Below are positions 53,572 through 62,849 of a DNA stretch of 64,000 nt, one piece after another. The position numbers were made by a program, and so were the translations under genes. This DNA is from JANQIO01 sp965229625 (lineage in GTDB: Bacteria > Pseudomonadota > Gammaproteobacteria > Pseudomonadales > Halieaceae): assembly GCA_965229625.1 (NCBI GenBank), contig CBDDJJ010000002.1, forward strand, positions 1,302,001 through 1,366,000. Direction: 5' to 3'. The notes under the pieces were generated by a model. That model saw only the letters and a program-made list of their open reading frames with translations, was not told the DNA's origin and ran no database searches. The number at the start of each line of letters is the position of its first letter. Position 1 is the first letter of the stretch.

Positions 53572-54536
53572 TCACTGCTCCGGGTGCGCACAATGAGATA
53601 CAGGAAGAACGGCCCGCCAATGAGCGCGGTGATCACGCCAAGCTTGAGTTCTACCCGACCGGATATGGACTGCACCAGTATGTCGGCCAGCACCAGTAAG
53701 ATGGCGCCACCGAGAGCCGACACCCACATCAATCGACGTGGCTCATGACCCACCAACGGTCGCAGCAGGTGCGGAACCACCAGGCCCACAAAGCCGATAT
53801 TGCCGCTGACCGACACGGCCGCACCCACGCTGGCGGCCACCCCGCCTACCACAATCCAGCGCCAGCGCTGCGGATCAAAACCCAGGGTGGTGGCGGTTTC
53901 CTCGCCCAGGCTCAAGGCATCCAGGTAGCGTCCGGCAGTGAGGACAGCGAGGCTGCCGGCCAGCATGAAAGGAGCGGCGATAAACACATCCTGCAGGCTG
54001 CGGTTGGCAAATGAACCCAACAACCAATAAACGATTTCGCTCATCGCAAACGGGTTGGAGGCAACATTCAGCACCAGGGAAATCAGCGCGCCGACGAAGG
54101 CATTGACCGCCATGCCCGCCAGAATGAGGCTATAGAGGCTGGAGTGGTTGCCAGCCAGCAGGTAGACCAGCAGCACCGACAGGCCGGCGCCGACCATGCC
54201 CCCGAGCGGCAGTGCAAACCAGGCCGCTGCCGCCAACCCCGAGTACAGGACAACGACCGCACCCAGCGCGGCACAGGCGCTGACACCGACGATGGCAGGA
54301 TCGGCCAGCGGGTTTCTCAACAGGCCCTGCAGGGCCGCACCGGACAAACCCAGTACTGCCCCCACCAGGATGGCCAGCAACACACGCGGCAGGCGTATCT
54401 CCCACAACACGGTGTAGCGCCAGCTCTCGGTGCCCTGTGCCAGCGGGTTGAGCCAGACCTCACCGTGCGCCAGGGCAAGCAGCGACACCGCGAGCAGCAA
54501 CGCCAGCAGCAGGCCAAGCACGGCGGCGGTTCTCAT
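53565..54536 (-). CDS. ABC transporter permease, FecCD type
   Basis: The 323-residue protein has about ten membrane helices and the FecCD family signatures: RLPRVLLAILVGAVLGLSGA (fused type), LQGLLRNPLADPAIVG, LSLGEETATTLG and GNIGFVGLVVPHLLR. It forms the homodimeric channel of type II importers for siderophores, heme or vitamin B12. Overlaps both neighbours, so the three importer genes are translationally coupled. Confidence 0.94.
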   Translation of the reverse strand: MRTAAVLGLLLALLLAVSLLALAHGEVWLNPLAQGTESWRYTVLWEIRLPRVLLAILVGAVLGLSGAALQGLLRNPLADPAIVGVSACAALGAVVVLYSGLAAAAWFALPLGGMVGAGLSVLLVYLLAGNHSSLYSLILAGMAVNAFVGALISLVLNVASNPFAMSEIVYWLLGSFANRSLQDVFIAAPFMLAGSLAVLTAGRYLDALSLGEETATTLGFDPQRWRWIVVGGVAASVGAAVSVSGNIGFVGLVVPHLLRPLVGHEPRRLMWVSALGGAILLVLADILVQSISGRVELKLGVITALIGGPFFLYLIVRTRSSEW

Positions 54537-55384
54537 TGCAGGCCCAGTCGCAGCGCCAGCAAGCGCTCTGCTGCATCCGCCGAAGTCGGACCCACACAGG
54601 CCATCAGGCTGGGGGGCAGCTTCATCACTTTCCCTGAATCGAAGTGCCGCAACAATGCCGGGTGGCGCATGGCCTGGTGTGCAATGGAGTTGGTATCCCG
54701 AGACAGGTCGTCGAGTATCAGTACATCGGGCCCGGCCATGACCAGGGCTTCGAGCGGCAACGTGCCATAGCTGACAATATCAAGCTCCGCGGCCAGGTTG
54801 CGTATCCCCGCCAGCTGCAGCAAGTCATCCATGAGCGTCTCGCGGCCCGGGCTCACACCCTGTGGCCCATACACCGCAGCCAGTGGAGCTTCACCCGGTG
54901 CCTGCCGAGTCCTGGACGATACCGCTGCGAGGCGCCGGTCGAGTTCGGCCGCCAGCGCCTCGGCCCTGGCTCCAGCATTCACCAGCGCACCGAACTCCAG
55001 AATGTGTTCGCGCATACCGGCCAGGGTCAGCGGCACCTCGAGCACCTCCACCCGGTGCTCCATGCTGCGCAGCAGCTCAACTACCTTGATATCGCTGAAC
55101 TGCCCTGCCAGCACCAGGTCCGGTTGCTGCGGAACGATCTCCTCGGCGAGGCTGTGATTAAGGGGGATATCACCGACCTGGTCGGCGAGATAGCTGAGAT
55201 CGGGATCGGCCGCCCAGTAGCTGAGCGAGACAATGCGCTCGCGGGGCACAAGCTCCAGCAGCAACAGGTCGGTGCAAAGGTTGAGTGAGGCAATACGGCG
55301 GGGCTCGCCAGCCTGCTGTGCGCCTGCGCCGCCCCCAAAGCTCGAGAGAAAAACGCACGCCAGCAGGCCGTAAAGGTAATGCAT
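54533..55384 (-). CDS. ABC transporter substrate-binding protein, FepB/BtuF type
   Basis: ATG at 55384 (or the GTG one codon earlier) gives about 283 residues with a signal peptide (LYGLLACVFLSSFGGGAGA). The type III binding-protein layout is visible: RIASLNLCTDLLLLELV, IVPQQPDLVLAG, and a long linking helix followed by a second lobe. Ligand could be an iron chelate, heme or a corrinoid. I see no B12 riboswitch upstream, which argues weakly against cobalamin. It starts 20 bases after the diguanylate cyclase stop. Confidence 0.9.
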   Translation of the reverse strand: MHYLYGLLACVFLSSFGGGAGAQQAGEPRRIASLNLCTDLLLLELVPRERIVSLSYWAADPDLSYLADQVGDIPLNHSLAEEIVPQQPDLVLAGQFSDIKVVELLRSMEHRVEVLEVPLTLAGMREHILEFGALVNAGARAEALAAELDRRLAAVSSRTRQAPGEAPLAAVYGPQGVSPGRETLMDDLLQLAGIRNLAAELDIVSYGTLPLEALVMAGPDVLILDDLSRDTNSIAHQAMRHPALLRHFDSGKVMKLPPSLMACVGPTSADAAERLLALRLGLQ

Positions 55385-55404
55385 CACCGGGTCGGGTTAC
55401 CGCC

Positions 55405-56907
55405 CTAAGCGACCTTCACACAGTTTCGTCCGGCCTGTTTGGCCCGGTACAGGGCGCCGTCTGCCGCCTTCAGTAATTCCACCGGCGACTTGCGCGTGGA
55501 GGCAATAAAACAGGCCACGCCAGTGCTCACCGTGACAATGCGGTCACCATTGGAGTACTCGTGGGGTATGTTCAGGGCCTCGACGTTGCGGCGGATGCTG
55601 TCCGCCAGCGCCAGCGCGCCATCCCGGTCCGTGTCCGGCAGCACGCAGACAAACTCCTCGCCGCCGTAGCGCCCCGCGAAATCCGCGCCCCTGCGCATGG
55701 AGGCCTGAACGGTCAGGGCCACCTGCCGGATGCACTCGTCTCCGGCTTCGTGACCATAGCCATCGTTGTAAGCCTTGAAGTTGTCGATATCAAGCATCAG
55801 CAGGCTTAGCGGGTCGCCGGAGCGTATCGCGCGCAACCACTCGATTTCCAGAGTGCGGTCAAACTCGCGCCGATTGGGAATCTCAGTCAGGCCATCGATA
55901 CGCGCCAGTTTGCCAAGCATTTCTGCCGACTGTTTGTAGCGCGCCAGGCCGCGGGTACGCGCCAGCCACACGACCGGGTCCTGGTCGCCGTGCATGTAGT
56001 CAAGCGCGCCGAGACTCAGGGCCTCTACTTCCTGGCGGGCGTCGGCCTTCTGGTTGTAGACCACGATGGGAATGTGCTGGGTCACTTCCAGCGCGCGCAG
56101 GCGTAAACACAGGGGCTTGTGGCGCTCATCTGAGCCGTCCAGCATGACCAGGTCAGCTTCCGCAGCCTGCAGCGCCAGCAATTCCAGGTCGTCTGTATAG
56201 TCGGTCTGGCGCAGGATGAACTCTCTGTGGTCTTCGTGGAAGGCAGGTTGCACCAGGCTGACATTACCGCCAATGATCAGTATGGAGCGGCGGCGCTGGA
56301 TCTCACAGTTGGCACCCATCATGACGTCGTCATCAACCTGACCCTGCAGGAAGGGCATGAGTCGCGGGATGGCCGGGAAGCCCAGCATCCTGCCGCCAAC
56401 GCCGTTTTCCATGGAGGGTATGCGGCGGTCAAACTCGCCTTTCTCCCACATCTGCTGCCAGGCTGCAGTGAGTTTTTGCTCGTCGTCCCCGGGGGCGGGC
56501 ACGCGCAGGCCTGCCTCCCCTGCCAGGCGCGTCAGCACCGAGAGATCGGAAATATCCTCGCCGTTCCGCCACAGGGCGCGATAAACCAGCCTGCGAAATG
56601 CCGGCAGTTCATCGGCACCCGCCAGCTCGGCAGCCGCCGTGAACAGGTTGGCAAGCTTTGTGTTGGGCCGCGCCGGCGGGGTGATGATCGGCACTTCCGG
56701 GGCGCGCTTGCGAACCGAAGCCACCTCGGCGGTGAGCTGGGTCTGCTCCTGGAAACTCGGTGAGCTGGCGTCTACAAAGGGCAGGTGCTGCACCGACACC
56801 CAGCGGATCTCAAACTCGGGGGCGTAGACCTGCAAACGCTCGGACAGCGCATAGCAAAACGGACAGTTGTAATCCCCGTAGACCGTGATTATCGGCTTTT
56901 TTGGCAT
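55405..56907 (-). CDS. DsbA-like / pseudo-receiver / GGDEF diguanylate cyclase fusion
   Basis: The 500-residue protein has three domains. Residues 1-195 are a DsbA/FrnE-like thioredoxin fold: ITVYGDYNCPFCYALSERL with active-site Cys15 and Cys18, helical insert, and a cis-Pro-like LGFPAIP. Residues 205-325 resemble a receiver: a possible phosphoacceptor at Asp257 (LVMLDGS), but the acidic pair is replaced (ILIIGG) and the conserved Lys is missing. Residues 335-500 are GGDEF: IDGLTEIPNRREFD, RYGGEEFVCVL (415-419) and an inhibitory RxxD (RGAD, 406-409). It should make c-di-GMP; redox input is inferred. Starts at ATG 56907 or an adjacent GTG at 56925. Confidence 0.9.
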   Translation of the reverse strand: MPKKPIITVYGDYNCPFCYALSERLQVYAPEFEIRWVSVQHLPFVDASSPSFQEQTQLTAEVASVRKRAPEVPIITPPARPNTKLANLFTAAAELAGADELPAFRRLVYRALWRNGEDISDLSVLTRLAGEAGLRVPAPGDDEQKLTAAWQQMWEKGEFDRRIPSMENGVGGRMLGFPAIPRLMPFLQGQVDDDVMMGANCEIQRRRSILIIGGNVSLVQPAFHEDHREFILRQTDYTDDLELLALQAAEADLVMLDGSDERHKPLCLRLRALEVTQHIPIVVYNQKADARQEVEALSLGALDYMHGDQDPVVWLARTRGLARYKQSAEMLGKLARIDGLTEIPNRREFDRTLEIEWLRAIRSGDPLSLLMLDIDNFKAYNDGYGHEAGDECIRQVALTVQASMRRGADFAGRYGGEEFVCVLPDTDRDGALALADSIRRNVEALNIPHEYSNGDRIVTVSTGVACFIASTRKSPVELLKAADGALYRAKQAGRNCVKVA

Positions 56908-56925
56908 CGTGACAGTGTAGACCAC

Positions 56926-57861
56926 TCAGCGTAGGCGGTGGACGATAAAGTCGGCGATCTCCCTTAGCAGCGAAGCACTGTCGCCGAAGGTTTCCAGGGA
57001 TCCCTGGGCATCAGCCAGCAGCGCTTCCGCCCTGGCTCGAGCGGCATCCAGGCCCAGCGTACTGACATAGGTGGGCTTATGCAGGGCTTCGTCGGCACCG
57101 GCGCGCTTGCCGAGGGTTTCGCTGTCGCTGGTGGCATCAAGGATGTCGTCGCAGACCTGGAAAGCCAGGCCAATTGCGTCGGCAAAATCGTCAAGCGCTG
57201 CTTGCTGTTCCTCACTGGCGCCCGCCGCCAGCGCCCCCATGGCCACGCTGGCGCGAATCAGCGCCCCGGTCTTCAGGGCGTGCATGGTTTCCAGGTGTTC
57301 GCCGGTAATAGCTTGCTCTACCGCGCCGACATCAATGGCCTGTCCACCGACCATGCCGCGCAGGCCAGCGGCCGCCGAGAGACTGCGTACCAGCTCCAGG
57401 CGCACGCCGGCGGAAACGTCAGGCGCATCAGCCAGCAGTTCCAGGGCCCTGGCCTGCAGGCCGTCACCGACCAGGATGGCGGTGGCCTCATCAAAAGCGA
57501 CATGACAGGTCGGCTGGCCACGGCGCATGTCATCATCGTCCATGGCCGGCAGGTCATCGTGTACCAGCGAATACGCGTGTACCATTTCCGCCGCACAGGC
57601 AATGTAATCAAGCCCGGTGATGTGGCCCTCTTCTCTCGCCAGGGCGGCGGGATCAACGGCTGCCGCCGAGGCATAAACCAGCAGCGGCCGCACCCGCTTA
57701 CCGCCCCGGGTCAGGGCATAGGCGGAAGCCTCAAACAGCCTCACCAGGTGCGGCCCGGCATCAGCCGCGAATTCACTGTTGCCGTGCCCGAGCAAGCCGA
57801 CCAGAGCCGCATTGCAGCGGGACTGTAGCTCTGCCAGTGCCGGGGAGGGTTCCGCGCTCAT
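56926..57861 (-). CDS. ispA: (2E,6E)-farnesyl diphosphate synthase
   Basis: The 311-residue protein carries both aspartate-rich prenyl-transfer motifs, HDDLPAMDDDDMRRG and CDDILDATSDSE, plus GGKRVRPLL for isopentenyl diphosphate and GLRGMVGGQAID. It condenses IPP with DMAPP and GPP to FPP, feeding quinones, undecaprenol and carotenoids. The start overlaps the xseB stop by four bases (ATGA), the common gammaproteobacterial arrangement. Confidence 0.95.
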   Translation of the reverse strand: MSAEPSPALAELQSRCNAALVGLLGHGNSEFAADAGPHLVRLFEASAYALTRGGKRVRPLLVYASAAAVDPAALAREEGHITGLDYIACAAEMVHAYSLVHDDLPAMDDDDMRRGQPTCHVAFDEATAILVGDGLQARALELLADAPDVSAGVRLELVRSLSAAAGLRGMVGGQAIDVGAVEQAITGEHLETMHALKTGALIRASVAMGALAAGASEEQQAALDDFADAIGLAFQVCDDILDATSDSETLGKRAGADEALHKPTYVSTLGLDAARARAEALLADAQGSLETFGDSASLLREIADFIVHRLR

Positions 57862-58115
57862 GCTTCGTCCGCGTCGTCTTCGAATTCTTCCGGGTCGAGT
57901 GGCTCGGCCACCAGCTCACCTCCCTGTTGCATCAGCACTTCGACTTTCTGCTCAGCGTCCTTCAGAGCCTGCTGGCAATCGCGGGTCAGCTTCATGCCGG
58001 CCTCGAAGGCCTTGAGGGATTCCTCCAGGGTGAGTTCGCCCTCTTCCATCTGATCGACGAGGGCCTGCAACTGGGAAAGTGATGCCTCGAAATCAATTTT
58101 TTTGGCTCTGGCCAT
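57858..58115 (-). CDS. xseB: Exodeoxyribonuclease VII small subunit
   Basis: ATG at 58115 gives 85 residues: FEASLSQLQALVDQMEEGEL, TLEESLKAFEAGMKLTRDCQ and LKDAEQKVEVL, the full XseB two-helix signature, with an acidic C-terminal tail. The longer frame to 58250 runs into the promoter region. XseB with XseA degrades single-stranded DNA. First gene of the minus-strand run through ispA. Confidence 0.95.
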   Translation of the reverse strand: MARAKKIDFEASLSQLQALVDQMEEGELTLEESLKAFEAGMKLTRDCQQALKDAEQKVEVLMQQGGELVAEPLDPEEFEDDADEA

Positions 58116-58294
58116 GGACGGGACTCGAACTGCGTAGACGCAGGGATTGTAGCAGTTGGAGCCCATCTTGGTTACGGGCAGCGACGACCGCGTCGCCCCC
58201 GCCGTCGAGGAACATGGCAACCCGGGCCTGGACTGGACTTGCCCACCCAAGGCGCTACATTGGGCGGATCACCATAATAAAGCCTGGAGCCCGC

Positions 58295-59749
58295 ATGACC
58301 GACATTCTCTACCGACCCGCCTTCGACCTGGCCACCGATATCAAGGCCGGCAAACTGTCTTCTGTCGCGATACTGGAGTTCTTCCTGGACCGGGTAGAGA
58401 ACATCAACCCGGCCCTGAACGCCGTGGTGGCGCTGGACCCTGAGCGCGCCAGGGCCCGCGCGGCAGAGGCCGACGCTGCCGCAGAGCGCGGTGAGGACTG
58501 GGGGCCGCTGCACGGTGTCCCGCTGACCATCAAGGATGCACTGTGCACTGAGGGCCTGGTCACGGTGGGTGGCATACCCGAGTGCCGCGACAATATTCCC
58601 GCCAGCAACGCCGTGGCCGTACAGCGCTACCTTGATGCCGGCGCCATCGTTTTCGGCAAGACCAATGTGCCTTTCATGAGCTCTGACCTGCAGAGCTTCA
58701 ACGAGGTCTACGGCACTACCAACAACCCCTGGAATCAAGAGCGCACCTGCGGTGGCTCCTCGGGCGGGGCCGCAGCCGCAGTCGCCGCCGGGTTGACACC
58801 GCTGGAGCTGGGTAGCGATATCGGCGGCTCCATTCGTACACCCAGCCACTTCAATGGGGTCTTCGGTCACAAGCCCAGCTTCGGCATCATCAGCCAGCGC
58901 GGGCACCTGCCGCCGGGTGAGCATGTCCTGAGCGAATCCGACCTGTCTGTTGTGGGCCCCATCGCCAGCAACGTCAGTGACCTGGAACGAGCCATGGATG
59001 TGCTGGTTGCACCCAATCCTGAAGATGCCCGCGCCTACAGCATAAAATTACCGCCTGCACGCACAACGGAGGTATCGACGTTGCGCGTGGCGGTATGGGC
59101 CGATGACGAATTCTGTCCCGTGGACCGGGACATTCGCTCCGCCATTGAAGCGGCCGCTGACAGCCTCGCGGCCGCCGGCGCCAGCATCAACCACAGTGCT
59201 CGCCCGGCGGTGGACCCCGCGAGCAACCAGGTCAACTACGCCATCATGTTGATGGCAGCCATGGGCGGCGGCATGCCAGATGCCGTGTACAACATGATGA
59301 AGGAACTGGCGGATACCAGTGACCCGGCTGACCTCAGCATGCCGGTACTGCAGGCCAGGGGCATCGCCGCCAGCCACCGGGAGTGGACCCGCCAGATGGA
59401 GAAGAGAGAGCATATCCGCAGGGCCTGGTCCGAGTTCTTCCAGCAGTACGATGTATTACTATGCCCCTGCGCTTTCACCACCGCCTTCCCGCACGATCAC
59501 AACCCGGACATGCATGCCCGTCGGCTGACCATCAATGGCGACGAACGCCCCTACCTGGATGTGCTGGGCTGGGCCGGCCTGACCCTCAATGCCCTGCTGC
59601 CGGTCACCGCTGTGCCAATCGGAACATCCAGCGAAGGCCTGCCCATCGGCGTACAGGTGGCGGCGGACTACCTGGAAGATCGCACTGCCCTCGCCGCAGC
59701 GAAAATGCTGGAGGTGCACCACCGCGGCTTCCAAGCACCGCCGCTGTAA
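58295..59749 (+). CDS. Amidase-signature enzyme
   Basis: ATG at 58295 (GGAG six bases upstream) gives 484 residues. The amidase catalytic triad is intact: Lys80 in PLTIKDAL, cis-Ser155 in CGGSSGGAA and Ser179 in GSDIGGSIRTPS. Family members hydrolyse amides, including fatty acid, aryl or cyclic amides, or act in GatA. No gatB/gatC neighbours, so a catabolic amidase is more likely. The frame upstream to 58079 overlaps xseB and is not used. Confidence 0.9.
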   Translation: MTDILYRPAFDLATDIKAGKLSSVAILEFFLDRVENINPALNAVVALDPERARARAAEADAAAERGEDWGPLHGVPLTIKDALCTEGLVTVGGIPECRDNIPASNAVAVQRYLDAGAIVFGKTNVPFMSSDLQSFNEVYGTTNNPWNQERTCGGSSGGAAAAVAAGLTPLELGSDIGGSIRTPSHFNGVFGHKPSFGIISQRGHLPPGEHVLSESDLSVVGPIASNVSDLERAMDVLVAPNPEDARAYSIKLPPARTTEVSTLRVAVWADDEFCPVDRDIRSAIEAAADSLAAAGASINHSARPAVDPASNQVNYAIMLMAAMGGGMPDAVYNMMKELADTSDPADLSMPVLQARGIAASHREWTRQMEKREHIRRAWSEFFQQYDVLLCPCAFTTAFPHDHNPDMHARRLTINGDERPYLDVLGWAGLTLNALLPVTAVPIGTSSEGLPIGVQVAADYLEDRTALAAAKMLEVHHRGFQAPPL

Positions 59750-60016
59750 ACGCCGCGGCAATCTGGGACCGCTGTCACAGCCTCGCAAAATTCAATCTCG
59801 GGCAAAACTGGAAAAGCAAGACAAGCTACTGATTGTATTAGCTTTTTCTTTTCCCTGGACGTCGGTGATGCACTGGACCGTGGGATCGAGTTGCATTACC
59901 GTACCCGGGAAGCGGGTCGGTTCATGAGAGTAGGCCGACAGGAGCCAAAGTTCGAACAGGGCTGGCAACGCCCTGCGGTTGAAAACGACTCAAAACGACC
60001 AGGTAGAGAACGCACC

Positions 60017-60439
60017 GTGATTCAGCACCGAATTCTCAAAGAACAAGGTTGCGTCTTCGTCGAGGTACGCCAGTCGCCCTCCCTGGAGGACTTCAAGGCC
60101 GCTGCCGAGCTGATGACCCGCGATCCTGCATACCGCAGGGAGATGAACCGCCTGTGTGATCTGTCCCAGGCCAATCTCAATCACATCTCCATCGCCGAGA
60201 TGGCAGATTTCGTGGATTTCTCAAAACAGAATATCCCGATCTCAGCCGCCGCCCGCGTGGCCGTCGTGGTGCCGGACGACGAACGCGCCGGCATTATCCA
60301 CGCTTACGCCGATCTGATCGGTCACGGGAGTTTCAGGGTTTTCCACGACCCGCTGGACGCCAGGAAGTGGCTGCAGGAGCGGCCGGGGTTCTTCCGGGAA
60401 GATGGGACTTTTGACAAGCTGCTGGGCGGGGTGTCCTGA
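60017..60439 (+). CDS. Small SpoIIAA/STAS-like protein
   Basis: GTG at 60017 after AGGTAGAGAA gives 140 residues; the frame from 59891 has no better start. The order strand-helix-strand (CVFVEVRQSPSLEDFKAAAE, LCDLSQANLNHISIAEM, ARVAVVVPDDERAGIIHAYA, FRVFHDPLDARKWL) matches the SpoIIAA-like fold seen in small soluble proteins of unclear role. No catalytic residues are obvious. The 267 bases before it, after the amidase stop, hold no other gene that I can support. Confidence 0.65.
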   Translation: MIQHRILKEQGCVFVEVRQSPSLEDFKAAAELMTRDPAYRREMNRLCDLSQANLNHISIAEMADFVDFSKQNIPISAAARVAVVVPDDERAGIIHAYADLIGHGSFRVFHDPLDARKWLQERPGFFREDGTFDKLLGGVS

Positions 60440-60462
60440 TCGCGCGCGGACGAGGCTCGCCC

Positions 60463-62391
60463 TCAGCCAGCCTCTGCCGGCAATATCGGCTTCTGGTTGT
60501 CATGCGCGGAGAGGCGAGCACTGATCGCCTGGTAAATGCCTTCGGCATCCAGCCCCACCCACTCCAGCTGCAGCTCGCGCTTGCCGTGGTCGACAAAGCG
60601 ATCGGGCAGGCCGAGATTGAGCAAACGCACACTGGCGTTCTCACGAATAAGTAGCTCATTGACGGCGGAGCCGACACCGCCGGCCACGGCATTGTCTTCC
60701 ACTGTGACGATCAGGCCATGTGAGCCAGCCAGCTCGAGAATGCGAGCCTCGTCCAGCGGTTTGACCCAGCGCATATCGTAAACGCTGGCATCCAAGCGGT
60801 TACCGGCCTCCAGGGCCTGCGGCAGCAACACCCCGAAATTGAGGATGGCCACCTGGTGGCCCCGACGCACTTCCAGCGCCTCGCCGATCGGCAGGCGTTT
60901 CATCTCTTTCTTGATCTCGACACCCGGCCCGGTTCCGCGGGGGTAGCGCACCGCTGAGGGGCCCTCGTGTTGGTAGCAGCTATAGAGCAACTGGCGGCAC
61001 TCGTTCTCATCCGAAGGGGCGGCGATCACCATATTGGGCAGGCAGCGCATGTAGGAAAGATCATAGCTGCCGGCATGCGTAGCGCCGTCCTCCCCGACCA
61101 GGCCGGCCCGGTCGATGCCGAAGGTCACATCCAGATTCTGCAACGCCACGTCGTGAACCAGCTGGTCATAGCCGCGCTGCAGGAAGGTCGAATAAATCGC
61201 CACCACCGGCTTGCCGCCCTCGCAGGCAATGCCGGCTCCGAGTGTGACAGCGTGCTGCTCGGCAATGGCCACGTCGTGGTAGCGCTCCGGGAAACGCTGG
61301 GCGAACTCCACCATGCCCGAGCCCTCGCACATGGCCGGCGTGATGCCGATCAGACGCTCATCCAGCAGAGCCATATCGCAGAGCCAGTCGCCGAATACCT
61401 GCTGGTATTTTGGCTTCTTGGGCTTTTCTTCCTCCTCGGCGACTTTCGGCTTCAGTGGTTCAGGGTCCACCTTGTTGATGGCGTGGTAACCCACCTGGTC
61501 GGATTCCGCAGGCTCGAAGCCGCGGCCCTTGCGGGTCTGGATATGCAGGATCTGAGGGCCTTCCAGCTCGCGCATATTCTCGATGGTGTGCAGCAGTTGC
61601 GGCAGGTCATGTCCATCGATGGGGCCGATGTAATGCCAACCCAGCTCCTCGAACAGGGTGCCCGGTGCCACCATGCCCTTCATGTGCTCCTCGGTGCGCT
61701 TTACCAGGTCCCAGGCGGGCGGCATGCGCTTGAGCACGCTCTTGCCGCCCTCGCGCAGCGAGATATAGGTTTTCGAGGACCACATCTTGGCAAAGTAAGA
61801 AGCCAGGCCGCCGGAATTGTGGCCGATGGACATCTGGTTGTCGTTCAGCACCACCAGCATATTCGGGCGCACATGGCCGGCATGGGCCAGGGCTTCGATG
61901 GCCATGCCCCCGGTCATGGCGCCGTCACCGATCACAGCGCAGACTTTGCGGGGATCGCCGGCATTGGCCAGGCCCACCGCCATACCCATGGCTGCCGAGA
62001 TCGAAGTAGACGAGTGGCCCACCCCGAAGGTGTCGTATTCGCTCTCGGAGCGCTTGGGAAAGCCCGACAGGCCCTCGGCCTGGCGCATGGTATGCATGCG
62101 GTCTTTGCGGCCGGTGAGGATCTTGTGCGGGTAGGTCTGATGGCCCACATCCCAGACCAGGCGATCGTTCGGTGTGTCGTACAGATAGTGCAGGGCGATG
62201 GTGAGTTCCACCACCCCAAGGCCAGCCCCGAAGTGGCCGCCGGTCTGGCCCACGGACCACAGCAGGAAAGCCCGCATTTCTTCGGCGAGTGGCTCAAGCT
62301 GCTCCGGGTGGAGCCTGCGCAGGTCCGCCGGAAAATTGATGCTGTCCAGCAGCGGCGTGTCAGGCCGAATTAACGGAATCTCGTGTAACAT
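60463..62391 (-). CDS. dxs: 1-deoxy-D-xylulose-5-phosphate synthase
   Basis: The 642-residue protein has the Dxs length and motifs: HFGAGLGVVELTIALHYLYD, thiamine diphosphate and metal-binding GDGAMTGGMAIEALAHAG with LNDNQMSIGHNSG, HIQTRKGRGFEPAE, the catalytic FGIDRAGLVGEDGATHAG and a transketolase C domain. It makes DXP from pyruvate and glyceraldehyde-3-phosphate, the first step of the MEP pathway that feeds IspA. It follows vanZ by nine bases on the same strand. Confidence 0.97.
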   Translation of the reverse strand: MLHEIPLIRPDTPLLDSINFPADLRRLHPEQLEPLAEEMRAFLLWSVGQTGGHFGAGLGVVELTIALHYLYDTPNDRLVWDVGHQTYPHKILTGRKDRMHTMRQAEGLSGFPKRSESEYDTFGVGHSSTSISAAMGMAVGLANAGDPRKVCAVIGDGAMTGGMAIEALAHAGHVRPNMLVVLNDNQMSIGHNSGGLASYFAKMWSSKTYISLREGGKSVLKRMPPAWDLVKRTEEHMKGMVAPGTLFEELGWHYIGPIDGHDLPQLLHTIENMRELEGPQILHIQTRKGRGFEPAESDQVGYHAINKVDPEPLKPKVAEEEEKPKKPKYQQVFGDWLCDMALLDERLIGITPAMCEGSGMVEFAQRFPERYHDVAIAEQHAVTLGAGIACEGGKPVVAIYSTFLQRGYDQLVHDVALQNLDVTFGIDRAGLVGEDGATHAGSYDLSYMRCLPNMVIAAPSDENECRQLLYSCYQHEGPSAVRYPRGTGPGVEIKKEMKRLPIGEALEVRRGHQVAILNFGVLLPQALEAGNRLDASVYDMRWVKPLDEARILELAGSHGLIVTVEDNAVAGGVGSAVNELLIRENASVRLLNLGLPDRFVDHGKRELQLEWVGLDAEGIYQAISARLSAHDNQKPILPAEAG

Positions 62392-62400
62392 GCCGTTAGT

Positions 62401-62793
62401 TTAACGTATGCGGCGCAATCCTGCCGCACGCCGCATCAGCAGCAGGACACACGCCGCCAGCGCCACACCGACACCGTTCGCGAAGATATCCAGAGCGCTG
62501 GAGTCACGACCGGGCACGAGTGATTGCCCCGCTTCCAGACCAACGCCATACAGGAATACCGCCACCGCCAGCAGCGCCAACCGCCGGTCCGAACCGGTTG
62601 CGGTGAACGGCGTTGCCAGCAGCATGAACACCGCATAGACAGCGACGTGAACCAGCTTGTCAGACACGTGAGTGACGGTGGTCAGCGGCGTGAGCGACAC
62701 CCAGGCCAGCCAACAGGCGTACAAGAGTAAAGCGACGGCCGTGAGGCGTTGAACTACAGGGCTTTGCAGGGTTTGAACCAGCATGGCCGACAT
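62401..62793 (-). CDS. VanZ-family membrane protein
   Basis: The 130-residue protein has four membrane helices and VanZ-like features: SDKLVHVAVYAVFMLLAT and GVGLEAGQSLVPGRDSSALDIFANGVGVALA. VanZ-like proteins lie in the inner membrane with undefined function; the original confers teicoplanin tolerance. It is upstream of dxs in the same transcript and divergent from gmd. Confidence 0.85.
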   Translation of the reverse strand: MSAMLVQTLQSPVVQRLTAVALLLYACWLAWVSLTPLTTVTHVSDKLVHVAVYAVFMLLATPFTATGSDRRLALLAVAVFLYGVGLEAGQSLVPGRDSSALDIFANGVGVALAACVLLLMRRAAGLRRIR

Positions 62794-62849
62794 TCTATAG
62801 GCTTCCAGCGCTGTGCTAACATCCGCGCAGCACGAATCAAGGTCTTTTC

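Noticed and set aside
52804..55384. Assignment of the ABC importer as btuCDF for vitamin B12
   Set aside because: No cobalamin riboswitch or adjacent BtuB-like receptor; siderophore or heme transport is equally compatible.
60967..62373. 468-codon plus-strand frame
   Set aside because: Lies wholly antisense to dxs and has no recognisable domain.
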